Assembly (NCBI GenBank): GCA_937135955.1
Contig: CAKZOB010000033.1
Span: forward strand, 1 to 64,000
Direction of reading: 5' to 3'
From: an uncultured Anaerolineales bacterium
GTDB taxonomy: Bacteria > Chloroflexota > Anaerolineae > Aggregatilineales > Aggregatilineaceae
DNA length: 64,000 nt
Shown: positions 50,868-62,841 of the stretch, in pieces
Layout: each line of letters starts with the position of its first letter
Numbering within the stretch: the stretch's first letter is position 1
The notes under the pieces: generated by a model
The model's database searches: none
What the model was told of the DNA's origin: nothing
What the model saw: the letters and a program-made list of their open reading frames with translations, nothing else
Made by a program: the position numbers and the translations under genes

Positions 50868-53390
50868 ATGTTCACCAAGGCGCTTTCGTGGATTCACATG
50901 GCGAAGTCCATGGGTCTATCCCCTTTGGGGAATGCCATCCGCTACCATGCTGCGCTGGAGAGCGCTCAGCGCCGCTACCGCCGCCCTCGCCCCACCGGCC
51001 CTTTTCAGACACCCGGCCCCATTCGCCAGGTTGACCCCTGTCCCAACGGTGTCATTCTGCGCGCTGACCGCGCTGCCATCGAGTTGACTGCTCTGGGCGA
51101 TGAGATCGTGCGTGTGCGGCTCAGCCCTTCAGGCGAGTTCGCGCCGCTGTTCTCCTATGCGGTGGTTGGTGGTGGCGATCCTCCGCGCATGCTGCACATC
51201 TCCGAGCAGGGGCAGACGGTGTTGCTGGAGACCGAGCGGCTGCTGTGTCAGGTGGAGCGCGAAACCTGCCGCCTGACCCTGTTGACACCGCACGGACACC
51301 TGCTCACCGAGGACGCGGAGGGACTGGCCTGGCGCGGGGCGGAAGTGCGCTGGTCGCGCAGGTTACCGCCGGACGAGTCCTGTCATGGGCTGGGCGAGCG
51401 GGCCAGCGGCCTGAATCTACGCGGCAAGCGGCTGGCGCTGTGGAACACCGATCCCGGCCCTGCCTACCCTCGCGATGCTGATCCCCTGTACACCAGCATT
51501 CCCTTTTACCTGGGTGTGCGCGGGGAACTGGCCTTCGGCGTGCTGTGGGATAATCCGGCCCGCGGCCTGGTCGATCTGGGCGCGAGCAGTGCGTGGACAA
51601 TGACCTTCAGCGCCGAAGAAGGCGAACTGTGCTTCTACCTGCTGGCCGGGCCGACGGTGCCGGACGTGATGTGTCAGTACACGGCGCTGGTGGGGCAGAT
51701 GCCGCTCCCGCCGTTGTGGGCGCTGGGCTTTCATCAGTCGCGCTGGAGCTACAAAACAGCCGCGGAGTTTCAGCGCCTGGCGAGCGAATTCCGGGCACGG
51801 CGGCTGCCCTGCGACGTGTTCTACTTCGACATTGACTATATGGACGGCTTCCGCGTCTTCACCTGGAATCACCAGACTTTTCCCGATCTGCCGGGGTTGG
51901 TGGACGAACTGGCGACACAGGGTTTCAAGAGCGTGGCCATCCTCGACCCAGGCATCAAGGTGGACGAAGCCTATCCGGTCTACCAGAGCGGCCTGCGCGA
52001 AGACGTGTTCCTCAAACTGCCCAACGGCAAACCGGTCACTGCGCCCGTCTGGCCAGGGATGTGTCACTTCCCGGACTTCACGCGCCCGGCAGTCCGCTCG
52101 TGGTGGGCAGAAAAGGTGCGCGACCTGCTGGCCTCGATTCGTTTCGCCGGCCTGTGGAACGACATGAACGAACCCACCGCCATCAGTTACCGGATGGGCA
52201 CGTCTCTGCCCGACGCGACCCACCACGACTGGGAAGGCATGGGGCGTTCGCATGTGGGAGGCGGGCATAACGTCTACGGGATGCTGATGGCGCGCGCCAC
52301 CCGCGAGGGCATGGCGCAGGCTCGGCGGGATGCCCGCCCCTTCGTGATGACCCGCGCCGCCTACGCCGGTGCGCAGCGTTACACCTCCTCCTGGACGGGC
52401 GATAACGCCTCCACCTGGGATCATCTACGGCTGAGCATCAGCATGGTGCTCAACTGCGGGCTGTCCGGCATGGCCTTCACCGGGCCGGACGTGGGCGGCT
52501 TTGCGGGCGTGCCGGATGGCGAACTGTTCGCCCGCTGGATGCAGGCCGCCAGCCTGTTGCCCTATTTCCGGGTGCATACCATGGCGGGCACGCCTCCCCA
52601 GGAACCGTGGAGCTATGGCGAGCGCGTCGAAACGGTCTGCCGCAAGGCCCTGGAATGGCGATACCGCCTGCTGCCCTATCTCTATTCGGTGACGGCGGAG
52701 TGCGCCCAGACGGGTATGCCCATCGTCCGCCCGCTCTTCCTGGCCGACCCCGCCGATCCGCGTCTGCACAACATAGATGACGTTTACCTCGTCGGCGATG
52801 CGCTGCTTGTCGCGCCGGTGCTCGAACCCGGCGCGACGGCGCGTCCGGTCGTCTTGCCGCGTGGGACGTGGTACGAACTGGACACCGGACAGGCCGTCGT
52901 TGGCGGTCAGACGGTCACGGTCACCGCGCCACTCGAACGGCTGCCGGTCTATGCGCGCGCTGGCGCAGTGATCCCCCTGTGGCCGGTGATGCAGTACGTC
53001 GGCGAGCGCCCCGTCGAGGAATTGTCGCTGCGCGTGTACGTGGGTGACGGCGAAAGCGCCTTCTACGAAGATGCGGGCGAGGGACTGGCCTATCAGCAGG
53101 GCGACTATCGCTGGTCCTATTTCACGGTGCGGTTGCTGGGCACGGGCACCCTGGTGATCGAGTGGCGACGGACTGGCTCGTACGAGCCACCCTACCGTCA
53201 GGTGCGCGTGGAGGTGATCGGACTGGCCGAAGAGCCACAGGCCGTGCTGGTGGACGGCCAGGGCGCGCCGGTGTGGTACTACGAAAACGGCACGGTCGAA
53301 CTGGTCGCGCCGCCCTTCAGCGAAGCGCGGCTGGTTGCGCGGGCCGAGTCCAACCGCGAGGAGACCCTGCCCCATCGCCCCGACCGTTAA
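50868..53390 (+). CDS. GH31 family alpha-glucosidase
   Basis: 840 residues. N-terminal beta-sandwich, TIM barrel starting LPPLWALGFHQSRWSYKT, FYFDIDYMDGFRVFTW, the nucleophile Asp in FAGLWNDMNEPT, the acid/base region RYTSSWTGDNASTW, then FTGPDVGGF. C-terminal beta domains complete the fold. No signal peptide, so cytoplasmic cleavage of alpha-glucosides is likely. The ATG at 50868 follows AAGGAG with 10-base spacing. Confidence 0.92.
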   Translation: MFTKALSWIHMAKSMGLSPLGNAIRYHAALESAQRRYRRPRPTGPFQTPGPIRQVDPCPNGVILRADRAAIELTALGDEIVRVRLSPSGEFAPLFSYAVVGGGDPPRMLHISEQGQTVLLETERLLCQVERETCRLTLLTPHGHLLTEDAEGLAWRGAEVRWSRRLPPDESCHGLGERASGLNLRGKRLALWNTDPGPAYPRDADPLYTSIPFYLGVRGELAFGVLWDNPARGLVDLGASSAWTMTFSAEEGELCFYLLAGPTVPDVMCQYTALVGQMPLPPLWALGFHQSRWSYKTAAEFQRLASEFRARRLPCDVFYFDIDYMDGFRVFTWNHQTFPDLPGLVDELATQGFKSVAILDPGIKVDEAYPVYQSGLREDVFLKLPNGKPVTAPVWPGMCHFPDFTRPAVRSWWAEKVRDLLASIRFAGLWNDMNEPTAISYRMGTSLPDATHHDWEGMGRSHVGGGHNVYGMLMARATREGMAQARRDARPFVMTRAAYAGAQRYTSSWTGDNASTWDHLRLSISMVLNCGLSGMAFTGPDVGGFAGVPDGELFARWMQAASLLPYFRVHTMAGTPPQEPWSYGERVETVCRKALEWRYRLLPYLYSVTAECAQTGMPIVRPLFLADPADPRLHNIDDVYLVGDALLVAPVLEPGATARPVVLPRGTWYELDTGQAVVGGQTVTVTAPLERLPVYARAGAVIPLWPVMQYVGERPVEELSLRVYVGDGESAFYEDAGEGLAYQQGDYRWSYFTVRLLGTGTLVIEWRRTGSYEPPYRQVRVEVIGLAEEPQAVLVDGQGAPVWYYENGTVELVAPPFSEARLVARAESNREETLPHRPDR

Positions 53391-53423
53391 GCGGCTCTTC
53401 AAGAAGTCCCGATCGCCAGGTTT

Positions 53424-53556
53424 ACCTCAGCCCCAAAGCCCTTTCCCGCGTGTGACAAGGGGCCAGGAGGTGAGGTTTTCAAACGGGCTTAGTATCTATC
53501 CGTAAATTCGGTTCTGTAGGGGCGCTGCTTGCTGCGCGACAGGAATTTACGGATAG
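53424..53556. repeat. Composite palindromic element, family 2 copy B
   Basis: Reverse-orientation copy of 37888-38007: palindrome TTACCTCAGCCCC...GGAGGTGAGG, a spacer, then the 61-base unit 53496-53556 with CTATCCGTAAATTC/GAATTTACGGATAG ends. It lies just downstream of the convergent ATL gene stop. Confidence 0.85.
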
Positions 53557-53560
53557 GTTG

Positions 53561-53947
53561 TTAATCGCGACTGGAGGTCTCGGCGCGAATCCGTTCCAAC
53601 AGCGCTGCCAGTTCGGGCGGAGACGGTTTCCACTGGTAACGGCTCATATCCAGCGTGTCGCGCTCGTCGAAAATCACGCCTTCGGCTTCCAGCCGCAGGC
53701 GCTGTTCCAGCGCTGCCTCCGGCGACCCCTTGATGCTGATGCGCCCCTGCGCATTGAGCACGCGATGCCAGGGCACGGGCGGTTCGTTGCGCGTGTGTTT
53801 GAGCGCGCTGAGCGCCCAGCCGACTTCGCGCGCTCCGTGCGGCACCCCCAATATTTCGGCCACGCGCCCATAGCTGAGCACTTTGCCGGGCGGAATGCAG
53901 CGCACCAGCGCGTATACTTGCGCGTTAAATGAGGAAGGCGGTTGCAT
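53561..53947 (-). CDS. Alkyltransferase-like (ATL) DNA-lesion-binding protein
   Basis: 128 residues of the O6-alkylguanine transferase fold (IPPGKVLSYGRVAEILGVPHGAREVGWAL). The active-site PCHR is replaced by PWHRV, so the alkyl-accepting cysteine is missing. ATL proteins bind O6-alkylguanine and hand the lesion to nucleotide excision repair. An acidic/basic C-terminal extension of ~30 residues is present. Confidence 0.9.
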   Translation of the reverse strand: MQPPSSFNAQVYALVRCIPPGKVLSYGRVAEILGVPHGAREVGWALSALKHTRNEPPVPWHRVLNAQGRISIKGSPEAALEQRLRLEAEGVIFDERDTLDMSRYQWKPSPPELAALLERIRAETSSRD

Positions 53948-54009
53948 GGCTGCTGTTCTCGATCCCAGGCCCGATCATTCGTCGGTTTGAACACGCCCAC
54001 AGAATATGC

Positions 54010-55116
54010 TTACTTCCCCCTCCCCCTCCTCATCGCCGCCAGCACGCGCGGCATGACGCGCTCGTACAGTGCATACAGCGCGCGCGAGGGCGCGTAGTCC
54101 CACGCGCCAATGTGCCGCACCACCGTCCCGCCAAAGCCATCCTTGAAGCGGTAGACGCCCCACATCGGCGCATCAGGACGGAACTCATCCGGCGCGCCCC
54201 AGAAGTCGTAGGTCGGGTAGCCATGCGCCCGCGCCCAGCGGATCGCCTCCCACTGCAACAAATAGGTGGGCATCCGCTCGCGTTCTTCGTTGCTGCTCAT
54301 GCCGTAGAAGTACCACGCCTTCGGCCCGAAGTGAAACAGCACCTGTCCGGCCAGGGCGCGCCCTTCCCACTCGGCCAGGAAGGCCACCGCCAGCCCTGCC
54401 GCGATGAAGCGCGACCACGCCGCGCGGTAATAGTCTGGCGGGCGGATCAGGAAGCCTTGTCGCTCCCCCGTGACCTGGTAGAGCGCGTAGAGCGTCTCGA
54501 AGTCGGCGGCTGAGTCGGCAGGGCGGACGGTCACCCCGTGTTTGGTCGCCAGGCGAATCTTGCGCCGCGTGCTCTGATTCATGCCCGCCAGCAACGCCTC
54601 TTCGCTCTGCGTCAGGTCGAGCGTGAGCGTGTTGCGGAATTGCACCTGCGACGCGCTGAAGCGCCAGCCGCGTGCCCGCAGCATCGCCAACACCGCCTGT
54701 CCCGCCGGATCGTCGTGCGGGGGGCGATCGGGATCGCTGCCGTCCGGGATGCCCGTCCCGGCGATCACGTCTGGATCGATCTTCAGCCAGACAGCGCGGT
54801 GCTGACGAGCGAGCTTCTCCAGGTAGGCTAGCACCTCGCCGACCAGCGCCCGATTGCGCCAGTCCAGCGCCGGGCCTTTGGGGACATACATCACCCGCAG
54901 CGGCCCAACGCGCCGCGTCAGCACGGACGCCGCCGCGACCGTCGCGCCGGACTCGTCGCGGAAGGCCAGCCGTTCGGGCGACCAGCCGATCTCGTCACGT
55001 TTGAACTCGCCCCAATCCCACGTCTGCAGGACATGCGCCGCGGGTAGCGGGCGGAGCAGAGTATGCCAGGTCTCACGGTCGGTGATGGGGGTGACGGTCA
55101 GCATGGGGATGCTCAC
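54010..55116 (-). CDS. FemAB-family aminoacyltransferase (peptidoglycan bridge), paralogue 1
   Basis: 368 residues, two GNAT-like halves. LQTWDWGEFKRDEIGWSPERLA, VMYVPKGPALDW, the substrate-binding MNQSTRRKIRLATKHGVTV, WYFYGMSSNEERERMPTYLLQWEAIRWARAHGYPTYDFWG and YRFKDGFGG are FemX/FemAB hallmarks. It transfers an amino acid from aminoacyl-tRNA to the lipid II stem peptide. The GTG start at 55116 overlaps the other copy's stop by 4 bases (GTGA); an ATG at 55104 is an alternative. Confidence 0.9.
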   Translation of the reverse strand: MSIPMLTVTPITDRETWHTLLRPLPAAHVLQTWDWGEFKRDEIGWSPERLAFRDESGATVAAASVLTRRVGPLRVMYVPKGPALDWRNRALVGEVLAYLEKLARQHRAVWLKIDPDVIAGTGIPDGSDPDRPPHDDPAGQAVLAMLRARGWRFSASQVQFRNTLTLDLTQSEEALLAGMNQSTRRKIRLATKHGVTVRPADSAADFETLYALYQVTGERQGFLIRPPDYYRAAWSRFIAAGLAVAFLAEWEGRALAGQVLFHFGPKAWYFYGMSSNEERERMPTYLLQWEAIRWARAHGYPTYDFWGAPDEFRPDAPMWGVYRFKDGFGGTVVRHIGAWDYAPSRALYALYERVMPRVLAAMRRGRGK

Positions 55117-56150
55117 TCCGCACGGCGCAACAGGCGCACCACCAGCCGGTAAAGGGCATACAACGCGGGGTTATAGACGCGATCCCAGGCTCCCGCGCCC
55201 CGCACGACCTGCCCACCCCAGCCGCGCTTGAAACGGTAGACCCCCCACAGCCCGTCGGAGCGCGACTCGAACTGTGCTTCCAGGTCGTCCGGCTCGGCGT
55301 CGGGCACGCCGTAGAGATCGTACCAGTGCGCCCCGCCCGCCTTCGCCCAGCGGATGCCTTCCCACTGCACGCCATAGGAGGCCATGCGCTGCCGTTCGCG
55401 ATCGGACGACGCGCCGTAGAAATACCACGCCCCCTCACCCAGCCGGAAGACCATCACCCCGGCCAGGTCTTGACCGCCATAGCTACCCAGGATCAGCGCG
55501 GCGCGGCCCGCCGGTGCGAAGAGATCATAGGCGCGCTGATAGTAGTCGGGCGCGTGCACGCCGAACTCATCGCGCGCGCCTGTCTCGGCCAGCAAGGCGT
55601 TGAAGCGCGGCACATCGTCGCGCGTCCCATAGCGGATGGCGACCTCGAACTTCGTGCTCTTGCGGATATTCCGGCGCGTGCCCTGATTCATGCGGGCCAG
55701 GATCGTTTCTTCGTCCCCGCTGATGTCCAGGACGATCGTGCGCGGCGGCTGTACTGTCTGCGGGCTGCGGTGCAAACCGAAGCGGACAAAGTCTACCCCG
55801 TCCAGGCCCAGCCCTGGCTCGATCTTCAGCAGGATCGCGCCATGCCGCCGGGCTTCGCTGTCGAGCGCCTCCAGCAGCGCGCGCACCTGCGCCGCGTCCG
55901 CCCAGTCTACCAATGGGCCGCAGGGCACGTAAGCGAGCCTCCCCAGACGGGCCGGCAAAGGGCGCAGCAGCATCTGCGCGCCCGCGACGAGCGCCCCTGC
56001 TTCGTCGGCCAGGGCCACGCGAACGGGTGTCCAGCCAAAAGCGGCTTTGAGCGCGCCCCAGGCGCTCAGTTGCAGGATATGCGCGCGCGGGTGCGCCACG
56101 ACGAAATCGTCCCAGGCGGCGGGATCGGGCGCGAGTGGGTGCAGAGTCAT
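55113..56150 (-). CDS. FemAB-family aminoacyltransferase, paralogue 2
   Basis: 345 residues, same fold as the downstream gene: LQLSAWGALKAAFGWTPVRVA, LAYVPCGPLVDW, MNQGTRRNIRKSTKFEVAI, WYFYGASSDRERQRMASYGVQWEGIRWAKAGGAHWYDLYG, YRFKRGWGG. The two genes are translationally coupled and probably add successive residues to one bridge or use different aminoacyl-tRNAs. Confidence 0.9.
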   Translation of the reverse strand: MTLHPLAPDPAAWDDFVVAHPRAHILQLSAWGALKAAFGWTPVRVALADEAGALVAGAQMLLRPLPARLGRLAYVPCGPLVDWADAAQVRALLEALDSEARRHGAILLKIEPGLGLDGVDFVRFGLHRSPQTVQPPRTIVLDISGDEETILARMNQGTRRNIRKSTKFEVAIRYGTRDDVPRFNALLAETGARDEFGVHAPDYYQRAYDLFAPAGRAALILGSYGGQDLAGVMVFRLGEGAWYFYGASSDRERQRMASYGVQWEGIRWAKAGGAHWYDLYGVPDAEPDDLEAQFESRSDGLWGVYRFKRGWGGQVVRGAGAWDRVYNPALYALYRLVVRLLRRAE

Positions 56151-56297
56151 CGGGTCTCCGATCGATGCGCGGTCGGCGTTGCGGGGATTATACCGCGTGG
56201 CGAGAGGAGGGGAACGAGGACGAGCGATTCCAGGAGCGTATTCGGATGAGGGGCAAAATTCATCGCAGCGGTGAACTCAGGCAAAGAATGATAGAAA

Positions 56298-56329
56298 ACG
56301 CCCCCGCGTTGCACACACCGCGAGGGCGT
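56298..56329 (-). terminator. Rho-independent terminator of clpC
   Basis: On the minus strand ACGCCCTCGCG pairs with CGCGGGGGCGT (11 pairs with one T-G) around a 10-base loop, followed by TTTTC, about 60 bases after the stop. Confidence 0.75.
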
Positions 56330-56388
56330 AGTTCTCGCTGAAGGAGTGATTAACCTGCTGGCTTCTCGTATTTGGCGATCCGTCTGCC

Positions 56389-58878
<2,490 letters not shown>

Positions 58879-59438
58879 AGGTTTGTGACTTCCTTGCTCG
58901 ATCGGTTTGTCGTCAGTGATCCAGCCGTTTGGGCAGGCCGGTTTGCGCTGAGAGAACGCCAAAGCTGGCAGGCGCTGCGCTTTGTCTGACAAGCAACGCA
59001 TGCTGGAGAGGGGCCTTTCGTCACCCGGCTCCAGGAGCGCCCAGCCGGTCTGCCCCCTACTATTGAGTCTACACTGAAAGGCGTTCGCAAGCTATCAGAA
59101 ACACATAGGAGACAAGAGGATTGCCCCAAACGCGCCCGCCGCTTACCTCACCCCCGCCTGGCGCTGACGCGCCTCGTTGCCCTTCAGCCCCCCCTGCAAG
59201 CGCGGGTTCAAGTCCCCTCCCCGCTCAAACTCCAGATCACTACCCAAAACGCTAATGCACCTCACCCAGGAAACGCAGCAACAACGGTAGGGGTGTTGCG
59301 GTCGTAGTGCCATATGGCACAAAAGCACATAGGCTGTTTAGGCAGATTGCGGTAGGATGGGGCGAGTTCGTTCTCCAGGCGACGAGGCGCTCACCAGAGC
59401 CGCTCTCGCTGCCTAGCACACGTGGGGATGACGCAACT
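58879..59438. other. 560-base intergenic region between divergent clpC and the isomerase gene
   Basis: Both promoters must lie here, but I see no convincing -35/-10 pair. 59119-59175 (GGATTGCCCCAAACG...TTACCTCACCCCCGCCTGGC) resembles the 5' half of the family 1 MITE and is probably a decayed remnant. No gene is visible. Confidence 0.4.
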
Positions 59439-60518
59439 ATGACTTTGTCTTTCGACCTGGATGACTTCGATCGTTTCGCTGCGCTCGACCGCGAGCACAT
59501 GCTCGGCCATATAGACGCTTTTCCGGATCAGCTACAGGCAGCCTGGCGTGCCGCGCAGATGCTGCCCCTGCCCGACACACACCGGCAAGCACGGCAGATC
59601 GTGCTGGCGGGCATGGGCGGCTCAGCGATCGGCGGCGACTTGCTCGCTGCGCTGATCGGCCCGGTCTCCGCTGTGCCGCTGACCGTGTTGCGCGGCTACG
59701 AGCTGCCCGCCTGGGTGCAGGGGCCAGAGACGCTGGTCATCGCCAGCAGCTTTTCCGGCAACACTGAGGAGACGTTGGCCGCTGCCGATCAGGCGTTGGG
59801 GCGCGGAGTGCGCCTGCTGGCGGTTACCACAGGCGGGCAGTTGGCGGCGCACGCCGAGGCGCACGGCTATCCCCTGTGGCGCATCGCCTACCAGAGTCAA
59901 CCGCGGGCAGCGCTCGGCTGGAGCTTCGGGCTGTTGCTGGGGCTGGCGGCGCGGCTGGAACTGGTACGCGCGCTGCAAACCGATCTGAGCGAGACCATCG
60001 GCCTGCTACACCAGTATACGCCGGTCTATACGGCGACTTCCCCCGCCCCCCAGAATCCGGCCAAGCGCGGCGCAGGTCAGTTGATCGGGCGGTTGCCAGT
60101 GTTCTTCGGCGGCGGGCTGTTCGAGCCGGTCGCGCGGCGCTGGAAGTGTCAGATCAACGAGAACGCCAAGGCCTGGGCGCAGTACGAAGGTATGCCCGAA
60201 GCCAATCACAACACAGTCGCGGGCATCGGTTTTCCGGCGGAGCACGCCCTCAACGTGGCGGCGGTGTTCATCACCTCATCGCAGTACGATCATCCGCGCG
60301 TGACGCTACGCCACGAACTGACCTTTCAGCTTTGTCTGCAGAACGGCATCATGGCCGATTTCTTCCGTCCGGCGGGGCACAGCGCCCTGGCGCAGATGTG
60401 TCACGCCATTCAGTATGGCGACTACGTCAGCTATTACCTGGCCATGGCCTATGGGGCCGACCCTACTGAGATCGCGCCCATCATGGAATTGAAAGAGCAA
60501 CTCGCCGCACGAGGGTGA
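59439..60518 (+). CDS. Bifunctional phosphoglucose/phosphomannose isomerase
   Basis: 359 residues. Tandem SIS domains with IVLAGMGGSAIGGDLLAALIG, VIASSFSGNTEETLAAADQAL and VFFGGGLFEPVARRWKCQINENAKAW; the C-terminal catalytic His/Glu region is NHNTVAGIGFPA. The length and the GMGGSAIGG motif are those of the bacterial/archaeal PGI/PMI family rather than classic PGI. Interconverts glucose-6-P, fructose-6-P and mannose-6-P. Confidence 0.88.
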   Translation: MTLSFDLDDFDRFAALDREHMLGHIDAFPDQLQAAWRAAQMLPLPDTHRQARQIVLAGMGGSAIGGDLLAALIGPVSAVPLTVLRGYELPAWVQGPETLVIASSFSGNTEETLAAADQALGRGVRLLAVTTGGQLAAHAEAHGYPLWRIAYQSQPRAALGWSFGLLLGLAARLELVRALQTDLSETIGLLHQYTPVYTATSPAPQNPAKRGAGQLIGRLPVFFGGGLFEPVARRWKCQINENAKAWAQYEGMPEANHNTVAGIGFPAEHALNVAAVFITSSQYDHPRVTLRHELTFQLCLQNGIMADFFRPAGHSALAQMCHAIQYGDYVSYYLAMAYGADPTEIAPIMELKEQLAARG

Positions 60519-60607
60519 AGACGGGTTCAGAAGTCATGAGTCTGGGCGGTGAGAAAGCGGGCCAGACCTGTCAACGCCGCAGACCTCATGCCCCCTACAC
60601 TCCCGAC

Positions 60608-60643
60608 TCCAGACTCCCAGCTCATAATATCTCCCAGCTCATA
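60608..60643 (+). repeat. Short tandem repeat upstream of the aminotransferase
   Basis: CTCCCAGCTCATAATAT occurs twice in direct tandem immediately before AAGGAGG. It could duplicate an AT-rich promoter element; a replication-slippage origin is equally likely. Confidence 0.6.
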
Positions 60644-60658
60644 ATATAAGGAGGAAAT

Positions 60659-61756
60659 ATGTCGCCCAGAAATGACCATCACGTCCGATTGTTCATTCCC
60701 GGTCCAGTCGAAGTCCGCCCGGAGATTCTCGATGCTCAGGCAGAGTGGATGATCGGTCACCGGTCGAGCGAATTCGCTGCACTCTACGCGCGCATGCAGC
60801 CCAAGCTGCAGCAGACTTTCTACACCCAGCATCCGGTCTATCTCTATACCTCGTCGGGCACGGGCGTATGGGAGTCGGCGTCGCGTTGCGCTGTGCGCGA
60901 CGAAGCGCGCATCCTGCACCTGACCTGCGGCGCGTTCAGCGAACGATGGGCCGAAGTCAGCGAGTTGAACGGCAAACAGGTAGACGTGATCGCTGTGGAG
61001 TGGGGGCAGGCGGTCAAGCCGGAACAACTGGCCGACGCTCTGCGCCGCACTGCTTACGACGCTATCGCCTGCGTGATGAACGAGACCAGCACCGGCGTGC
61101 GCAACCCCGTCGAGGAATATGCCGAGGTGCTCAAAGACTATCCAGAAACACTTTTCCTGGTAGATGTGGTCAGCATCTATGCCGGGGCCAAGGTAGACAC
61201 CGACGGCTGGGGCATTGATGTGTGTCTGACCAGCACGCAGAAGGCGTTCGCCCTGCCGCCGGGCATGGCTTTCGCGGCGGTTTCGCCGGCGGTGCTCGAA
61301 CGGGCGCGGCAGGTCAAGAATCGGGGCTACTACTTCGACGTGCTGGAGATTGACAAGCATCACCAGAAAAACAATACACCGGCCACGCCGCCCATCTCGC
61401 TGATGTACGCCGCCGACCGTCAACTGGACGACATCCTGGCCGAAGGGTTAGAAGCGCGCTTCGCCCGGCACGAGCGCATGGCGCAGATGACACGTCAGTG
61501 GGTGGAGCGAGCGGGCCTGGCCCTGTTCTCCGAGGAAGGCTATCACTCGCCCACGGTGACCACGGTCGCCAACACGCGCGAGATTGACATCTCCGCGCTC
61601 AATGCCTTTCTACGCGAACGGGGGATGGTCGTTTCCAACGGCTACGGCAAACTGAAGGGTAAGACGTTCCGCATTGCGCACATGGGCGACACACAACCGG
61701 AGGACATGGAAGCACTGTTTGCCGCCATGGACGAATTCCTGGCGAGGGTGGGGTGA
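60659..61756 (+). CDS. Class V aminotransferase, probable phosphoserine aminotransferase
   Basis: 365 residues, PLP fold type I of the serine-pyruvate/alanine-glyoxylate group. LFIPGPVEVRPEILDAQ, GTGVWESASR, HLTCGAFSERWAEV, NETSTGVRNPVEE, VVSIYAGAKVDTDGWGIDVCLTSTQKAFALPPG (PLP lysine in TQKAF). Placed three bases before serA, it most likely makes phosphoserine from 3-phosphohydroxypyruvate. The homology class alone would also allow alanine-glyoxylate transamination. A strong AAGGAGG precedes the ATG. Confidence 0.85.
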   Translation: MSPRNDHHVRLFIPGPVEVRPEILDAQAEWMIGHRSSEFAALYARMQPKLQQTFYTQHPVYLYTSSGTGVWESASRCAVRDEARILHLTCGAFSERWAEVSELNGKQVDVIAVEWGQAVKPEQLADALRRTAYDAIACVMNETSTGVRNPVEEYAEVLKDYPETLFLVDVVSIYAGAKVDTDGWGIDVCLTSTQKAFALPPGMAFAAVSPAVLERARQVKNRGYYFDVLEIDKHHQKNNTPATPPISLMYAADRQLDDILAEGLEARFARHERMAQMTRQWVERAGLALFSEEGYHSPTVTTVANTREIDISALNAFLRERGMVVSNGYGKLKGKTFRIAHMGDTQPEDMEALFAAMDEFLARVG

Positions 61757-61759
61757 GCC

Positions 61760-62737
61760 ATGCGTTACCTGGTGCTTGTGCCCGACAACCTCAACCGTGA
61801 CGGCCTGGACGTGTTGCGCGCCGTCGAGCAGTTCGAGGTCTACGCGCCCGGCAAGATGACGCGCGAAGAGACGCTGGCGCGCATCCCGGACGCCCATGCG
61901 CTGATCGTGCGCAGCGATACACGCGTGGATGCCGCCCTGCTGGAGCGCGCCGCCAACCTCAAGGTGGTGGTGCGGGCGGGAGTGGGCGTAGACAACATAG
62001 ACCTGGCCGCCTGCACCGAGCGCAAGATCGTGGTCATGAACACGCCAGAGGCCAACACCATCTCCACTGCCGAGCACACCATCGGCCTGATGCTGGCGCT
62101 GGCCCGCCATATCCCTCAAGCGGACCGCTCCCTGCGCGAAGGGCGCTGGGAACGCAACAGGTTCGTGGGGACGCAGCTTTCCGGCAAGACTCTGGGCATC
62201 ATTGGCTTCGGGCGGGTGGGGCACGCGGTCGCCGAGCGGGCCAAGGCGCTAGGCATGATGGTGCTGGCCTTCGACCCGTTCGTGCCCGAACGGCTGGCCC
62301 GCCGCATGGCCATGCTGACCAGCCTGGAACAGGTGTTGGCCGAGGCAGACGTGCTCACCCTACACGCCGTGACCACCGACGAGACGCGCGGTCTGATCAA
62401 CAGGGAAACCATCGCCTACATGAAGGACGGCGTGCTGATCGTCAACACGGCGCGCGGCGCGCTGATCAACAGCGCTGACCTGGCCGAAGCGCTGCGCAGT
62501 GGCAAGGTAGCGGGCGCGGCGCTCGATGTCTACGAAGTCGAGCCGCCCCCGCCGGATCATCCGCTCATCGGCCTGGACAACGTGATCCACACTCCGCACC
62601 TGGGGGCCAGCACCTACGAGGCGCAGGTACAGGTGGGCGTGGAAGCCGCCGAAGCCGTACGCAAGGCGTTGCTGGAAGGGCGCTACGACAACGTGCGCAA
62701 CCGCGAAGTGCTCGACGGGGACAAAAACGGCGACTGA
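61760..62737 (+). CDS. serA: D-3-phosphoglycerate dehydrogenase, short form
   Basis: 325 residues. NAD-binding GIIGFGRVGHAVAERAKALGM, VVVRAGVGVDNIDL, TARGALIN and the catalytic His in HTPHLGAST. It has no C-terminal ACT domain, so serine feedback through that domain is not expected. Begins three bases after the aminotransferase stop; the two form a serine-synthesis operon ending in a strong terminator. Confidence 0.9.
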   Translation: MRYLVLVPDNLNRDGLDVLRAVEQFEVYAPGKMTREETLARIPDAHALIVRSDTRVDAALLERAANLKVVVRAGVGVDNIDLAACTERKIVVMNTPEANTISTAEHTIGLMLALARHIPQADRSLREGRWERNRFVGTQLSGKTLGIIGFGRVGHAVAERAKALGMMVLAFDPFVPERLARRMAMLTSLEQVLAEADVLTLHAVTTDETRGLINRETIAYMKDGVLIVNTARGALINSADLAEALRSGKVAGAALDVYEVEPPPPDHPLIGLDNVIHTPHLGASTYEAQVQVGVEAAEAVRKALLEGRYDNVRNREVLDGDKNGD

Positions 62738-62763
62738 CTCCCGGGGGCCTTTGAACCGCGCAG

Positions 62764-62804
62764 ACGCAGAGGGCGCGAAAACTCCGCGCCTTCTGCGTTT
62801 TCTT
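62764..62804 (+). terminator. Rho-independent terminator of the serine operon
   Basis: A 14-base-pair stem with arms ACGCAGAGGGCGCG and CGCGCCTTCTGCGT (one G-T), a 7-base loop and a TTTCTT tail, 26 bases after the serA stop. Confidence 0.8.
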
Positions 62805-62841
62805 CGGTGAACTATGCAGCAGCGAGGGCGTTGCAGACCTG

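Noticed and set aside
58879-59003. CIRCE or CtsR operator in front of clpC
   Set aside because: Neither the TTAGCACTC inverted repeat nor a GGTCAAA tandem is present in the upstream sequence.
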